From: Salinadaptatus halalkaliphilus
GTDB taxonomy: Archaea > Halobacteriota > Halobacteria > Halobacteriales > Natrialbaceae
DNA length: 64,000 nt
NCBI RefSeq assembly: GCF_006543045.1
Contig: NZ_RBZW01000014.1
Location: 1 to 64,000 of the forward strand
Direction of reading: 5' to 3'
A program made the position numbers and the translations under genes. Shown in pieces: positions 35,487 through 44,660 of the stretch; positions within the stretch are counted from its first letter, which is position 1; every line of letters begins with the position of its first letter. The notes under the pieces were generated by a model. That model was not told the DNA's origin. It worked only from the letters and a program-made list of their open reading frames with translations, and did not search any database.

Positions 35487-35892
35487 CCTGCTACACTTCA
35501 TTCTACTCCCGGAGGGATGTATAAGGGTTGCGAATCGAGGCCGCACCGTCACGCCACACCACGACAAACCGACGGATGGCAGCGACCCGTCACCGGGCTC
35601 CTGGCAACTCGAGTTCGACCCTTCGGTCGACATTCACCATTCCAGTTGCGACGCGTCTGTCGGACAGCAGTCACTGAAGCGAACTCCACGGACGGGGGCG
35701 GCGAACGCTCACACTCGTTCGGTCTGGCAGTATCACCAACCCCGAAACCACTACGAAACGGGCCCCGAGACGCCCGAGAGTCGGAATCAGTCCCTGTGGG
35801 GGAAACGCCGTCGTCGTCCGCGATAGTATCGGACTGCATACAGCAATCCGAGGCTGTTTCCTTGTGGACGACATCGTATCGAGCGAGCACGC
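35487..35892. other. Intergenic stretch, no gene recognised
   Basis: About 400 bp between the tRNA-Gly promoter and the Bat-type regulator. Its first ~45 bp are the tRNA promoter. The remaining open frames on either strand lack a recognisable protein pattern. The end presumably carries the regulator's promoter, but no clear TATA box was found. Confidence 0.4.
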
Positions 35893-36555
35893 ATGTCTCG
35901 GAGCTTCGTCGCCGACGTCGTCATCGACCACGCCGAGCTTCCGTTGACACCGACGCTACGTGCCGTCCCCGAGATAGCAGTTACGGTAGAATCACAGCCG
36001 ACCCAGCGAGAGTCGCCGAGTATCTTCTACTCCGTGACCGGCGACGACTTTGCAAAGTTCGAGAGCGCCCTCGAGGACGATCCGACGGTTACGGACTGGC
36101 AGACATCCATCACGGACGACGAGTGTCGCCTCTACCAGATTGCGCCAAGCGCTAACACGAAGTTCACGACGCCGAAAATCGCCGATCTCGGCATTCGTGT
36201 GCTTTCTCTCGAGAGTGTAGACGGTCGGTGGCACTTCCAGCTGCAGGCTCCCGACAGGGACGCACTCGGCGACTACTGGCAGTACTGTCGCGACGAAGGC
36301 GTCGCGTTCGAACTCGAGAAAATCTACAGCTCCGGCCCGCAGCCGCGGCCGACCGGAAGCGAGCCGCTCGAGGCACAACTCACCGATCGACAGTTAGAGG
36401 TTGTCGACACCGTCACCCGAATGGGCTACTACGACCAGGATGGGGCCACAGCCAAGGCGGTTGCCGACGAACTCGATATCTCGCCGTCGACGCTCTCGAC
36501 GCACATTCGGCGGATCATGGCGACGATGTTCGAGTATCTGTCCGAGGACGGGTGA
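35893..36555 (+). CDS. Bat-type HTH-10 transcription regulator
   Basis: A 220-residue regulator. The C-terminal ~60 residues are the bacterio-opsin-activator-type HTH (LTDRQLEVVDTVTRMGYYDQDGATAKAVADELDISPSTLSTHIRRI), common in Halobacteria. The N-terminal ~150 residues resemble the GAF/HTH-associated sensory region (FYSVTGDDFAKFESALEDDPTVTDWQ). A ligand cannot be inferred. It is the only such regulator in the window and lies next to a small HalOD1 gene on the same strand, 188 bp downstream. Confidence 0.85.
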   Translation: MSRSFVADVVIDHAELPLTPTLRAVPEIAVTVESQPTQRESPSIFYSVTGDDFAKFESALEDDPTVTDWQTSITDDECRLYQIAPSANTKFTTPKIADLGIRVLSLESVDGRWHFQLQAPDRDALGDYWQYCRDEGVAFELEKIYSSGPQPRPTGSEPLEAQLTDRQLEVVDTVTRMGYYDQDGATAKAVADELDISPSTLSTHIRRIMATMFEYLSEDG

Positions 36556-36743
36556 GGCGGTCCGTCGTACCGATCTCCCGGGACCATCCAACCGCCTGCG
36601 AGGCCATCTGTACTGACAGACACTAGTCCCTCTGACACTATCCTCTCGGATAGCGTCACTGCTGGAAGATACACCGCCCCCGATATAAGTAGTGGAAGAA
36701 TACGACAGTAGACTCGAGGGCCGACGGCACTGACTCGAACGTA

Positions 36744-37013
36744 ATGGATGCAGTGACTGTGGACGCCGATACGACCGTCTCATCGTCGAAACCGAGTGTC
36801 ACGATCGTCGAGCGGATCGCAAAGCGCGATGGCGTCGATCCAACGGAACTAACCCCGCCGCTCTATTCGGCAATCGATCCCGAGGCGCTCGACTCGCTTT
36901 TTTCGACGACCGACGGGACGGACGCCAGGAGCGTCGGAAACGTCCGATTCACGTACAACGGATACGAGGTTTGTGTCCAGAGCAGCGGTGAGATTTCCAT
37001 TTCCGAGCGCTGA
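36744..37013 (+). CDS. Short stand-alone HalOD1 output-domain protein
   Basis: An 89-residue protein whose second half (LYSAIDPEALDSLFSTTDGTDARSVGNVRFTYNGYEVCVQSSGEISI) is a HalOD1 domain, closely similar in layout to the product at 33602-33952. No receiver domain is fused. A TATA-like GATATAAGTAG lies about 50 bp upstream. Convergent with the next membrane protein gene. Confidence 0.8.
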   Translation: MDAVTVDADTTVSSSKPSVTIVERIAKRDGVDPTELTPPLYSAIDPEALDSLFSTTDGTDARSVGNVRFTYNGYEVCVQSSGEISISER

Positions 37014-37026
37014 GTGCGTTCACGAC

Positions 37027-37743
37027 TCACGCTCGAGCGGATGTTCGAGACGGCCCGCCAAAGACGACGAAATGCCAATACAGAAACGCCAGGAAGACGC
37101 CGAGAGCAAACTGGGCGAATACCTGTTCTGCCGACCGTGGTGGGAGCGAGCTGCCAAGAAAACGAATGCCGACGGCGAGGACGAACGAGTCGGTCGCAGT
37201 ATCGGCGAGTGTGCTACAGCAAGCCACCAGTACGGCGCCGTAACAATACAGCGCCAGTGGGTTCCGCAGGCGTGAGCCCCCGAGATAGTTGAGAAACCCG
37301 CGCTCGTAGGCGACGGTCAGGTGCGTGACGGCGATCGAGAGGGCACCAGTCAACGCGACCAGCGCGTAGACGCCGAGCAGACTCACGCCACCCACGAGCA
37401 GGCTGACGTTGTGGATCGCAAATGCCCCATAGAAGAGGATCGACCATCGGAGCACAATTCCCTCGTACCGTTGGGGACTCGCACGAACGGCGAGGACGAC
37501 GCCACCGGCGTATCCCGTTGCTGCCAGAACCACGCCTGGAAGCCCCAAGAGATGGTACAACAGCACCGTTATCGGGTTGAGTTCGACGATCGACGTCGCG
37601 CGGAAAAACTGCAGCGTCGTCAGCAGGTCGATCCCCCACCAGACGCCGAACGCGGCCCAGAGCACCGACCGCGACCGCAGGGCGTGTTCGAACTTGAGGG
37701 ACGGCACGCGCTGTGTGCGACTCACTGTGTTGTATGGTAACAC
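37027..37743 (-). CDS. Hypothetical membrane protein
   Basis: A 238-residue protein with about six hydrophobic segments, starting with FGVWWGIDLLTTLQFFRATSIVELNPI, followed by YHLLGLPGVVLAATGYAGGVVLAV, LFYGAFAIHNVSLLVGGVSLLGVYALVALTGALSIAV and others. A short cytoplasmic start precedes the first helix. I do not recognise a family with known role. It ends 13 bp from the convergent HalOD1 gene and begins 30 bp downstream of a truncated methyltransferase on the same strand. Confidence 0.7.
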   Translation of the reverse strand: MLPYNTVSRTQRVPSLKFEHALRSRSVLWAAFGVWWGIDLLTTLQFFRATSIVELNPITVLLYHLLGLPGVVLAATGYAGGVVLAVRASPQRYEGIVLRWSILFYGAFAIHNVSLLVGGVSLLGVYALVALTGALSIAVTHLTVAYERGFLNYLGGSRLRNPLALYCYGAVLVACCSTLADTATDSFVLAVGIRFLGSSLPPRSAEQVFAQFALGVFLAFLYWHFVVFGGPSRTSARA

Positions 37744-37773
37744 GTTCTACCTCTTCACTTTTGATCCGGCCGC

Positions 37774-38105
37774 TTACTGCACAACGTCGCCGACCATGAT
37801 GTATTGCTCGTCGTTCGGATCTGTCCCCCAGAGAACGGCGTCCATCAGCGGTTCGTACTCGACGTTCTCGAGGCCGTGATCGGTCAGGAAGGTGGCCAAT
37901 TCTTCCGGCGGGCGTCCGTCGTACAGCGGCAAGTCGTCGTGGATAGCCTCGTACCCCTCGAACGGTTCCGGAAAGTCCCAGTGACCTTCGATGAGGACGA
38001 TTCGACCGCCGGGACCGACGACGCGACGCCACTCTCGAATCGCGCGTTCGGGAGACGGCAGCGTCCAGATGAGATGGCGTCCGGTGACGATACTCTCTTC
38101 GCCAC
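37774..38105 (-). pseudogene. C-terminal fragment of a SAM-dependent methyltransferase
   Basis: Minus-strand frame reading ESIVTGRHLIWTLPSPERAI, REWRRVVGPGGRIVLIEGHW and EGYEAIHDDLPLYDGRPPEE, ending at TTA 37774. The RHLIWTLP..AIREWRRVV.PGGR pattern is the second half of a class I methyltransferase (motifs IV-VI). The SAM-binding GxGxG half is missing: the frame meets a stop and AT-rich DNA at ~38106. No start codon is available, so this is a broken gene. Confidence 0.78.
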
Positions 38106-38445
38106 TTCAAAATAAGTGTGTTCGCCAATAGATTATAATATACTGATATAGTATATTAGCATATTCTAGTAAAATACTGACTCATAATAGCAAGATTTAA
38201 CTAGGATATGCGGATCGTTTCCTATAGAGCCATCGACCGTCCTGGCGATGGTAGTGGCAACTAGTTGGGTCCCTGGTCGGACTCGAGATGAACGACAGTA
38301 TTAACAAGTACAATTGTAGGAATGAAAGTAAGGTTGATGAACGGGCAACGTGACGACCGCACTGTGACCGAAACACGACGCCACTATCGCGTGGGATCGC
38401 CACAATCGGCGACCGAGATGGAAGACGCGACGATCGACGCCTGAA
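38106..38445. other. AT-rich junction region with palindromes
   Basis: Unusually AT-rich for this genome, at least over 38106-38215 and again around 38290-38330. A perfect dyad AATATACT-GATAT-AGTATATT occupies 38137-38157, and TACAATTGTA lies at 38309-38318. The methyltransferase fragment ends abruptly at its edge, so the patch may be an insertion or deletion scar. A 35-codon frame (ATG 38337, stop 38442-38444) ends one base before the ABC permease start. It could be a leader peptide but has no recognisable pattern. Confidence 0.5.
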
Positions 38446-39387
38446 ATGTTACGGCCGCTCCTCGCACGGTTGGGTTCGCTGTCGGCCGTCCTGGTCGGTG
38501 TGTCGATGGTGACCTACGGGTTCGTCTTTCTGACACCCGGCGATCCGGCGTATACGATTCTTAGAGAGCAACGCCAGAGTCCGCCGTCCGAGTCCGAGGT
38601 GGCGGCGTTCCGTGCCGAACACGGGTTAGACGAGCCGTTTCTCGTCCAGTATAGCGCCTGGCTTACCGATGCGCTTCGGGGGGATCTCGGGATGTCCTAC
38701 TATCAATCCGAACCCGTGACCTCGTTGGTGCTTGCACACCTGCCGAACACGCTCGAGTTAGCGCTTGCGGCGACGGTCGTCTCCTTGCTCCTTGCGGTAC
38801 CGACGGGCGTGATCAGTGCCGTCCACCGTGACACGTGGATCGACCGAACCAGCCAACTCGTCGCGTTGCTCGGCGTCTCGATGCCGAACTTCTGGCTCGG
38901 CTATCTGTTGATCCTGGTCGTATCGCTCTGGCTCGGACTGACGCCCGTCGGCGGTGCCGGCACGCTCGCCCACCTCGTGTTGCCCGCGATTACGCTCGGG
39001 ACCGGAATGGCCGCGATCGTCACCCGGCTCGTCCGCGCGTCGATGCTCGAGGTGCTCGAGGAGGCCTACGTCGATACCGCGCGATCGAAAGGCGTGCGCG
39101 AACGGCTGGTCGTCTACAAACACGCGCTTCGAAACGCGCTGATCCCCGTCGTAACAATCGTCGGACTACAGTTTGGATTCATCATCAACGGTGCGGTCGT
39201 CGTCGAGGGGGTGTTCCAGCGACCGGGACTCGGGACGCTGTTGGTCGACGCCGTCTTCGCTCGCGACTATCCGATCGTCCAGGGCGTCGTGCTGGTCACG
39301 GCGGTGGCGTTCGTCCTGACCAACCAGCTCGTCGACCTCGCCTACGTCGCACTCGACCCCCGCGTCGACCGAGGTGATCGGTCGTGA
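38446..39387 (+). CDS. dppB: Peptide/nickel-type ABC transporter permease (DppB-like)
   Basis: First permease of a five-function ABC importer, 313 residues with six predicted helices. Typical segments: FVFLTPGDPAYTILREQ, GDLGMSYYQSEPVTSLVLAHLPNTLELALAA, and the EAA loop DTARSKGVRERLVVYKHALRNALIPVVTIVG. The GVFQRPGLGTLLVDAV segment near the end is a hallmark of the DppB/NikB/OppB family. It overlaps the next gene by 4 bp (GTGA), suggesting coupled translation. Peptide versus nickel cannot be decided from sequence. Confidence 0.9.
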   Translation: MLRPLLARLGSLSAVLVGVSMVTYGFVFLTPGDPAYTILREQRQSPPSESEVAAFRAEHGLDEPFLVQYSAWLTDALRGDLGMSYYQSEPVTSLVLAHLPNTLELALAATVVSLLLAVPTGVISAVHRDTWIDRTSQLVALLGVSMPNFWLGYLLILVVSLWLGLTPVGGAGTLAHLVLPAITLGTGMAAIVTRLVRASMLEVLEEAYVDTARSKGVRERLVVYKHALRNALIPVVTIVGLQFGFIINGAVVVEGVFQRPGLGTLLVDAVFARDYPIVQGVVLVTAVAFVLTNQLVDLAYVALDPRVDRGDRS

Positions 39388-40310
39388 GCGACCGCCGGTC
39401 GTCGCGGTCGGCCGTGGCGGCGCTCCGTCCGTCGACGCTGGTAGAGCGCGGCCGAACCCTCCTCGCTAGTCGACCCCTCGGTCGGACGAACGCGGCCGTC
39501 CGACTCGGCGGGGCAATCGCCGGCGTCCTCGTGGTCTTCGCCCTCGTGGGGCCGTCCGTGTCGCCGTATGATCCGACCGCACAGTTGCTCGAGGCACGAC
39601 TCGAGGGGCCGTCGCTAGCCCACCCGCTCGGTACTGATGCGCTCGGGCGCGACATCGCGACGCGACTCGCTTACGGCGCGCGAGTCTCGCTGGCGCTTGC
39701 GGTTGCGGCGACGCTCGTTCGGCTCGTGATCGGGACGACCGTCGGCTTGCTCGCGGCGACCGGCGGCCGACTCGTCGACACGGTCTTGATGCGGCTCGTC
39801 GACGTCCAGTTGGCCTTCCCGGGGCTCGTGCTCGCGCTCGTCATCGCCGGCGTCCTCGGACCGAGCCTGCGAAACGTCGTGATCGCCCTGTCGCTGGTCG
39901 GCTGGGCGTCCTACGCTCGGGTCGTCAGAGGGAGCGTCCTCTCGATTCGAGAGCGACCGTTCGTTCGCTCGGCGAAACTCCACGGGACGCCGTGGCATCG
40001 ACTGGTTCGACGCCACCTGTTGCCACACCTCGTCAGTCCGGTGTTGGTCCTCGCAACGTTGAACGTCGGGACCGTCGTTCTCGCCGTCGCCGGCCTCTCC
40101 TATCTCGGGTTAGGTGCACAGCCGCCGACGCCGGAATGGGGGACGATGATCGCTAATGGCCGCAACTACCTGCGAGCTGCCCCCTGGATCGTCACCGCGC
40201 CGGGCGTCGCGATCATGCTGACCGTCATCAGCTTCAACCTCCTCGGGGACGGGCTGCGGGACGCGCTCGATCCCGACCACCTCGAGGACCGACAACGGAG
40301 GCGAACATGA
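39384..40310 (+). CDS. dppC: Peptide/nickel-type ABC transporter permease (DppC-like)
   Basis: Second permease, 308 residues, GTG start overlapping dppB. It has a basic N-terminal tail, then about six helices. Family features: YDPTAQLLEARLEGPSLAHPLGTDALGRDIATRLAYGARVSL, and the EAA loop RSAKLHGTPWHRLVRRHLLPHLVSPVLVLA. Its LGTDALGRDI..RLAYGARVSL segment is diagnostic of DppC/NikC/OppC. It overlaps the ATPase gene by 4 bp. Confidence 0.9.
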   Translation: MSDRRSSRSAVAALRPSTLVERGRTLLASRPLGRTNAAVRLGGAIAGVLVVFALVGPSVSPYDPTAQLLEARLEGPSLAHPLGTDALGRDIATRLAYGARVSLALAVAATLVRLVIGTTVGLLAATGGRLVDTVLMRLVDVQLAFPGLVLALVIAGVLGPSLRNVVIALSLVGWASYARVVRGSVLSIRERPFVRSAKLHGTPWHRLVRRHLLPHLVSPVLVLATLNVGTVVLAVAGLSYLGLGAQPPTPEWGTMIANGRNYLRAAPWIVTAPGVAIMLTVISFNLLGDGLRDALDPDHLEDRQRRRT

Positions 40311-42511
40311 GCTCCAAACTCACCATCGAGAACCTGCACGTTCGATTCGACACCGGCTCGGAGACGGTACACGCGGTCAACGGCGCGTCGTTTGCGATCG
40401 ATCCCGGCGAGGTCGTCGGCGTGATCGGCGAGAGCGGTTGTGGGAAGTCGGTCACCGCCCGATCGATCGTCCGCCTCGAGTCACCGGGCGACATCGTCGA
40501 CGGACGCATCCGCTACGGCGACCGCGAGCTGACGACGGCGGACGATCGAACGCTCCGTCAGCTCCGCGGGCGAGAGCTCGCGATGGTGTTCCAGGATCCG
40601 TCGACGACCCTGAACCCCGTCTACCCGATCGGGGAACAGATCGCCGAGGCGCTTCGCATTCACCGCGATCCCGACCGCCAGCCGTTTTTCCGGGAACTCA
40701 CGCGCGGACTGAGTTCGCGGCTGCGATCCTCGAGCCGCCGATCGGACGTCCTCGAGCTGATGGCAGCCGTCGGCATCCCGCGGCCGGCAGCGCGGATCGA
40801 CGCCTACCCCCACCAGTTCAGCGGCGGGATGCGCCAGCGGGCGATGCTTGCCGTCGCACTCGCTCGCGATCCGTCAGTGTTGATCGCCGACGAACCGACG
40901 ACGGCGCTGGATACGACCACCCAAGCGGCCATCCTCGAGCGGTTGGCCGACCTCAACGCCGACCGGGGGATGGGGATGCTCGTGATCAGCCACGATTTCG
41001 GCGTGGTCTCGACGCTGTGTGACCGCATCGTGGTCATGTACGACGGCGTCGTCGTCGAACGCGGACCGACCGACGAGTTGCGCTCGAATCCCGAACATCC
41101 CTACACGAAGGCGTTACTGGGCTGTGTCCCCCGACGTGCGGATTCCGGTTCGCCGCTGCCGACGGTGGCGGGCACGCCGCCGGACACCACCGCGCCACCG
41201 GCTGGCTGTGCGTTCGTCGAGCGCTGTCCGTTTGCGACCGACGACTGTCGGGAAACGCCGCCAGCGGTCGTCGACGCTGGGCCGGACCACACAGTACGGT
41301 GTGACGTCTCCGACGCTCGCGAGGCGTCGCTTGAGGCGATGACCACCGAGACACCGACTGGTAACGGGACTGGCGATATGGCATCACAATCCCAACAGAT
41401 GCACCCATCGTCGGTTGCCGTCGACGGCGGAACGGGCGACCCTGTCTCGACTGGAGTGGCCGGCGATGCCTCGAACGACGACCACGAGCCGATCCGACCG
41501 GACGAGCCGGTCGTCGAACTCGAGGGTGTCGCGAAGTCGTTTCGCGAATCCGACGCGCTCGTCGATCGCCTGCTGGGCACCGACGATCGGATGCCGGCGG
41601 TCCGAAACGTCTCGCTCGAGCTCCGAGCCGGCAAGACGGTCGGGCTGGTCGGCGAAAGCGGCTGTGGCAAGTCGACGCTTGCATCCCTGGTCTCGGGCCT
41701 CGAGGTGCCCGACGAGGGGACCGTCAGGCTCCGTGGCCGCCCGGTCGGCGGGGTCGGCGGGCGGACGAGTGAGCAACTGGCCGACGTCGGGGTCGTGTTC
41801 CAGCATCCGGGCGGCAGTTTGAACCCGAAGCGAACGGTCGCCGAGTCGATTACCGAGCCGCTGGTCGAAGCCGGCTGGTCGCGGTCGCGCCGTGAGAGCC
41901 GCCTCGAGGAGCTGTGTTCGCTGGTCGGCCTCCCCGACGGCGTCGGCGATCGCTACCCCGACCAGCTTTCGGGCGGCCAACGACAGCGGGTCGCGATCGC
42001 ACGTGCGCTCGCGTTGGAACCAGCCGTGCTCGTGTTAGACGAGCCGACCGCCGCACTCGACGTCTCGATCCAGGCGACGGTCCTCAATCTGCTGGCCGAC
42101 CTGCAGGCCGAACTCGGGTTGGCGTACCTGTACGTCTCTCACGACCTCGACGCCGTTCGACACGTCGCCGACCGGGTCGCGGTGATGTACTGCGGGCGGT
42201 TGGTCGAACGCGGCCCTGCCGAGACGACGCTCACCCGGCCGACGCATCCGTACACACAGACGTTGCTCGACGCCGTCCCCGGCCGGAACGCCGAACTCGA
42301 CGAGCGAACGCTCGGGGCGGAGCCGCCCAGTCTCGCCGACCCGCCCTCGGGCTGTGCCTTCCATCCCCGTTGTCCGGTAGCGACCGAGGAGTGTTCGCAG
42401 ATCGACCCCGACCTCGAGCCCACCGGAAACGGGTGCTCGAGGTGTCTGTACGCCCCGGAGTGGCGAGACGAATCGTCCGCCGAACGACCCGTCGACGACG
42501 ACATAGCATGA
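40307..42511 (+). CDS. dppDF: Fused double ATPase of peptide/nickel-type ABC importer (DppD-DppF)
   Basis: A 734-residue chain in which the two ATPases usually encoded separately are joined. The first half has Walker A GESGCGKSVTARSI (~45), signature HQFSGGMRQRAM and Walker B LIADEPTTALD. The second half has Walker A GESGCGKSTLASL (~450), LSGGQRQRVAIARAL and VLDEPTAALDVS. Each half ends with the oligopeptide ATPase Cys motif (CAFVERCPFATDDC and CAFHPRCPVATEECS). A linker of about 60 residues, rich in Thr, Ser and Gly, lies between the halves. It starts within the end of dppC and overlaps dppA by 4 bp. Confidence 0.92.
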   Translation: MSSKLTIENLHVRFDTGSETVHAVNGASFAIDPGEVVGVIGESGCGKSVTARSIVRLESPGDIVDGRIRYGDRELTTADDRTLRQLRGRELAMVFQDPSTTLNPVYPIGEQIAEALRIHRDPDRQPFFRELTRGLSSRLRSSSRRSDVLELMAAVGIPRPAARIDAYPHQFSGGMRQRAMLAVALARDPSVLIADEPTTALDTTTQAAILERLADLNADRGMGMLVISHDFGVVSTLCDRIVVMYDGVVVERGPTDELRSNPEHPYTKALLGCVPRRADSGSPLPTVAGTPPDTTAPPAGCAFVERCPFATDDCRETPPAVVDAGPDHTVRCDVSDAREASLEAMTTETPTGNGTGDMASQSQQMHPSSVAVDGGTGDPVSTGVAGDASNDDHEPIRPDEPVVELEGVAKSFRESDALVDRLLGTDDRMPAVRNVSLELRAGKTVGLVGESGCGKSTLASLVSGLEVPDEGTVRLRGRPVGGVGGRTSEQLADVGVVFQHPGGSLNPKRTVAESITEPLVEAGWSRSRRESRLEELCSLVGLPDGVGDRYPDQLSGGQRQRVAIARALALEPAVLVLDEPTAALDVSIQATVLNLLADLQAELGLAYLYVSHDLDAVRHVADRVAVMYCGRLVERGPAETTLTRPTHPYTQTLLDAVPGRNAELDERTLGAEPPSLADPPSGCAFHPRCPVATEECSQIDPDLEPTGNGCSRCLYAPEWRDESSAERPVDDDIA

Positions 42512-44070
42512 ACCACACCCGACAGCCGACGATGAACCGACGAACCGCACTGCGAACGACCCTTGCCACCGGAGCGCTCGCTCTCGCGGGCTGTCTCTCG
42601 GACGATTCAGCCGGCGAGACCGGATCGACGTTCCGGATCGGCGGCAAGTGGGCGCCCAACCGCGATCCCCTCGACGGCGGCAGCCAGATTCGTCGCCTCG
42701 GCGTGACCGAGGCGTTAGTCAGCGTCGACGACGACGCCAATCCGGCACCCGGGCTCGCGACCGGCTGGGAGCGACCCGACGACCACCGCTGGGAGTTTCC
42801 CCTCCGCGAGGACGTCACGTTTCACGACGGGGCGTCTCTGGACGCCGCGGCCGCCGTCGAATCGCTTCACCGAACCAACGCGTCGGCGGCCTTCGAGGAC
42901 GTGCCGATCGAATCGATCGAGGCCGTCGACGAAACGACCGTCGGCGTCGAGACGGCAACGCCGTTCTCACCGCTACCGGCCCACCTCTCGCGCAACGAGG
43001 CAGTGATTTTGAGCCCCGAGAGCATCGAGGCCGACGATTCGATCGAGAACCCGATCAGCGCCGGTCCCTTCGCCGTCGACACGTTCGATCCCGGCGCCGA
43101 ACTCCGTCTCGAGCGCCACGACGAGTACTACGGCGAGGAACCCGCCTTCGAGGCGGTCCACTACGAGGTCGTCGACGACGACCAGACCAGACGACTGAAA
43201 CTGGAAAACGGCGAAGTCGAGATGGCTCGAATCTTGCCGACCGAAACGGTCGCCCCGCTCGAGGAGACCGACGGAATCGACGTCTACACGCCCGAAATCC
43301 CACGGATACGGTTCCTCACGTTCGACACGCAGACCGAACCGTTCGACGACGAACGTGTCAGGCGCGCGGTGTCGGTTGCAGTCGACCGAGACGCGCTCAC
43401 TGACTCGATTCTCGACGGTGTCGACGATCCGGCAGTCGGCCCGTTCTCGCCGACGATTACCGAGTGGGCGAATCCGGACCTCGAGACCGACCGCTACGAT
43501 CCCGAACAGGCACGGACGCTGCTTGCGGACGCCGGCTGGACGATCGACGGTGATACGGAGCGTGAGACACGGACGCGAGACGGAACCGAACTGGCCATCG
43601 AGTGTCTCACTTTCGACGGCAGAGACCTGCCCCTGATAGCCCAGGTGCTCCAGGAGCAACTCGCCGCCGTCGGCATCGATCTCGACGTGACGACCCTTGA
43701 GTACGCGACGATGGTCGACCGCGTCGGCCAGGAGCCGTTCGACGTCTATCTCACCTCCTGGGGAACGCTGTGGTATCCCGATCCGGATCGGCTCACCGAC
43801 ATGTTTCACTCGAGGGCCGCGTCGTTGCACCACGGGTACGAGAACGACCGCGTCGATACGCTGCTCGAGGAGGCCCGCGGAACCGACGATCACGAAGCCC
43901 GGTTGGAACGGTACCACGAGGTCCAGTCGATCGTCGCCGAAGATGTCCCGATCGCGGTTTTAACCAACTACACGAACATCACCGCGACCGCGGCGAGCGT
44001 CAGCGGCTACGAACCCCATCCCACGGAGTCCCGGATCGGACTCGAGTCGATCGATCTCGACGCCGAATAA
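42508..44070 (+). CDS. dppA: Substrate-binding lipoprotein of the peptide/nickel-type ABC importer
   Basis: A 520-residue family-5 extracellular binding protein. The N-terminus carries a twin-arginine lipoprotein signal (NRRTALRTTLATGALALAGC). The mature part shows family features: EALVSVDDDANPAPGLATGWE, REDVTFHDGASLDAAAAVESL, DDERVRRAVSVAVDRDALTDSI, and SWGTLWYPDPDRLTDMFHS. It could bind peptides or a nickel chelate; no decisive residues were identified. It closes an operon of four genes that all overlap by 4 bp. The start shown gives the 4-bp overlap; ATG 42532 is a possible shorter start. Confidence 0.88.
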   Translation: MNHTRQPTMNRRTALRTTLATGALALAGCLSDDSAGETGSTFRIGGKWAPNRDPLDGGSQIRRLGVTEALVSVDDDANPAPGLATGWERPDDHRWEFPLREDVTFHDGASLDAAAAVESLHRTNASAAFEDVPIESIEAVDETTVGVETATPFSPLPAHLSRNEAVILSPESIEADDSIENPISAGPFAVDTFDPGAELRLERHDEYYGEEPAFEAVHYEVVDDDQTRRLKLENGEVEMARILPTETVAPLEETDGIDVYTPEIPRIRFLTFDTQTEPFDDERVRRAVSVAVDRDALTDSILDGVDDPAVGPFSPTITEWANPDLETDRYDPEQARTLLADAGWTIDGDTERETRTRDGTELAIECLTFDGRDLPLIAQVLQEQLAAVGIDLDVTTLEYATMVDRVGQEPFDVYLTSWGTLWYPDPDRLTDMFHSRAASLHHGYENDRVDTLLEEARGTDDHEARLERYHEVQSIVAEDVPIAVLTNYTNITATAASVSGYEPHPTESRIGLESIDLDAE

Positions 44071-44172
44071 CGTTCGCGGGGCCAGCACGTCCGATACCGC
44101 GTTCGACGCGCTCGCTACCAGCAAACGCGACAAAGAACAACGTTTTTACTCGCGGTCGCGCTTCGAGACGGT

Positions 44173-44658
44173 ATGAGCGAACGCGAGGTGCTTGAGTTGC
44201 TTCGTGAGAACGCGCGCTACTCGGCGGCCGATATCGCGCGAATGACCGACCTCGACGAAGCCGAGGTCGAGGCAGCGATCGACGAGCTCGAGGCCGCAGG
44301 GGTGGTCCAGGGCTACCAGGCGGTCGTCGACTGGGACGAGCTTGAAGACGAGCGCGTCCGCGCGGAGGTCGAGCTCAACGTCCGGCTCGACCGCGAGACG
44401 GGCTATGCCGACATCGCCGAGCGCCTCGCACGGTTCCCGGAGGTCACCGCGTTGCGACTGGTCAGTGGCGACTACGACTTCGATATGGAGGTCGAGGGTG
44501 ACTCCATTCGAGAAGTGTCGCAGTTCATCAGCGAGAAAGTCGCTCCCGTCCCCGAGATCACCCAGACGGTCACGCACTACGTGATGACCTCCTACAAGGA
44601 AAACGGGATCGAGTTCGGTGACGGCGACGACGACGACCGGCTCTCGGTCTCTCCCTGA
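44173..44658 (+). CDS. Lrp/AsnC-family transcription regulator
   Basis: A 161-residue regulator. The N-terminal HTH (MSEREVLELLRENARYSAADIARMTDLDEAEVEAAIDEL) is followed by the RAM/ACT-like ligand domain (TGYADIAERLARFPEVTALRLVSGDYDFDMEVEGDSIREVSQFI). It probably senses an amino acid. It precedes the aminotransferase by 2 bp on the same strand, so the two are likely co-transcribed. A TATA-like CGTTTTTACTCG lies upstream near 44140-44152. Confidence 0.9.
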   Translation: MSEREVLELLRENARYSAADIARMTDLDEAEVEAAIDELEAAGVVQGYQAVVDWDELEDERVRAEVELNVRLDRETGYADIAERLARFPEVTALRLVSGDYDFDMEVEGDSIREVSQFISEKVAPVPEITQTVTHYVMTSYKENGIEFGDGDDDDRLSVSP

Positions 44659-44660
44659 CA

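Noticed and set aside
37214-38128. 304-codon minus-strand frame across the membrane-protein gene
   Set aside because: Arg-rich shadow; the real frames are the membrane protein (37027-37743) and the methyltransferase fragment.
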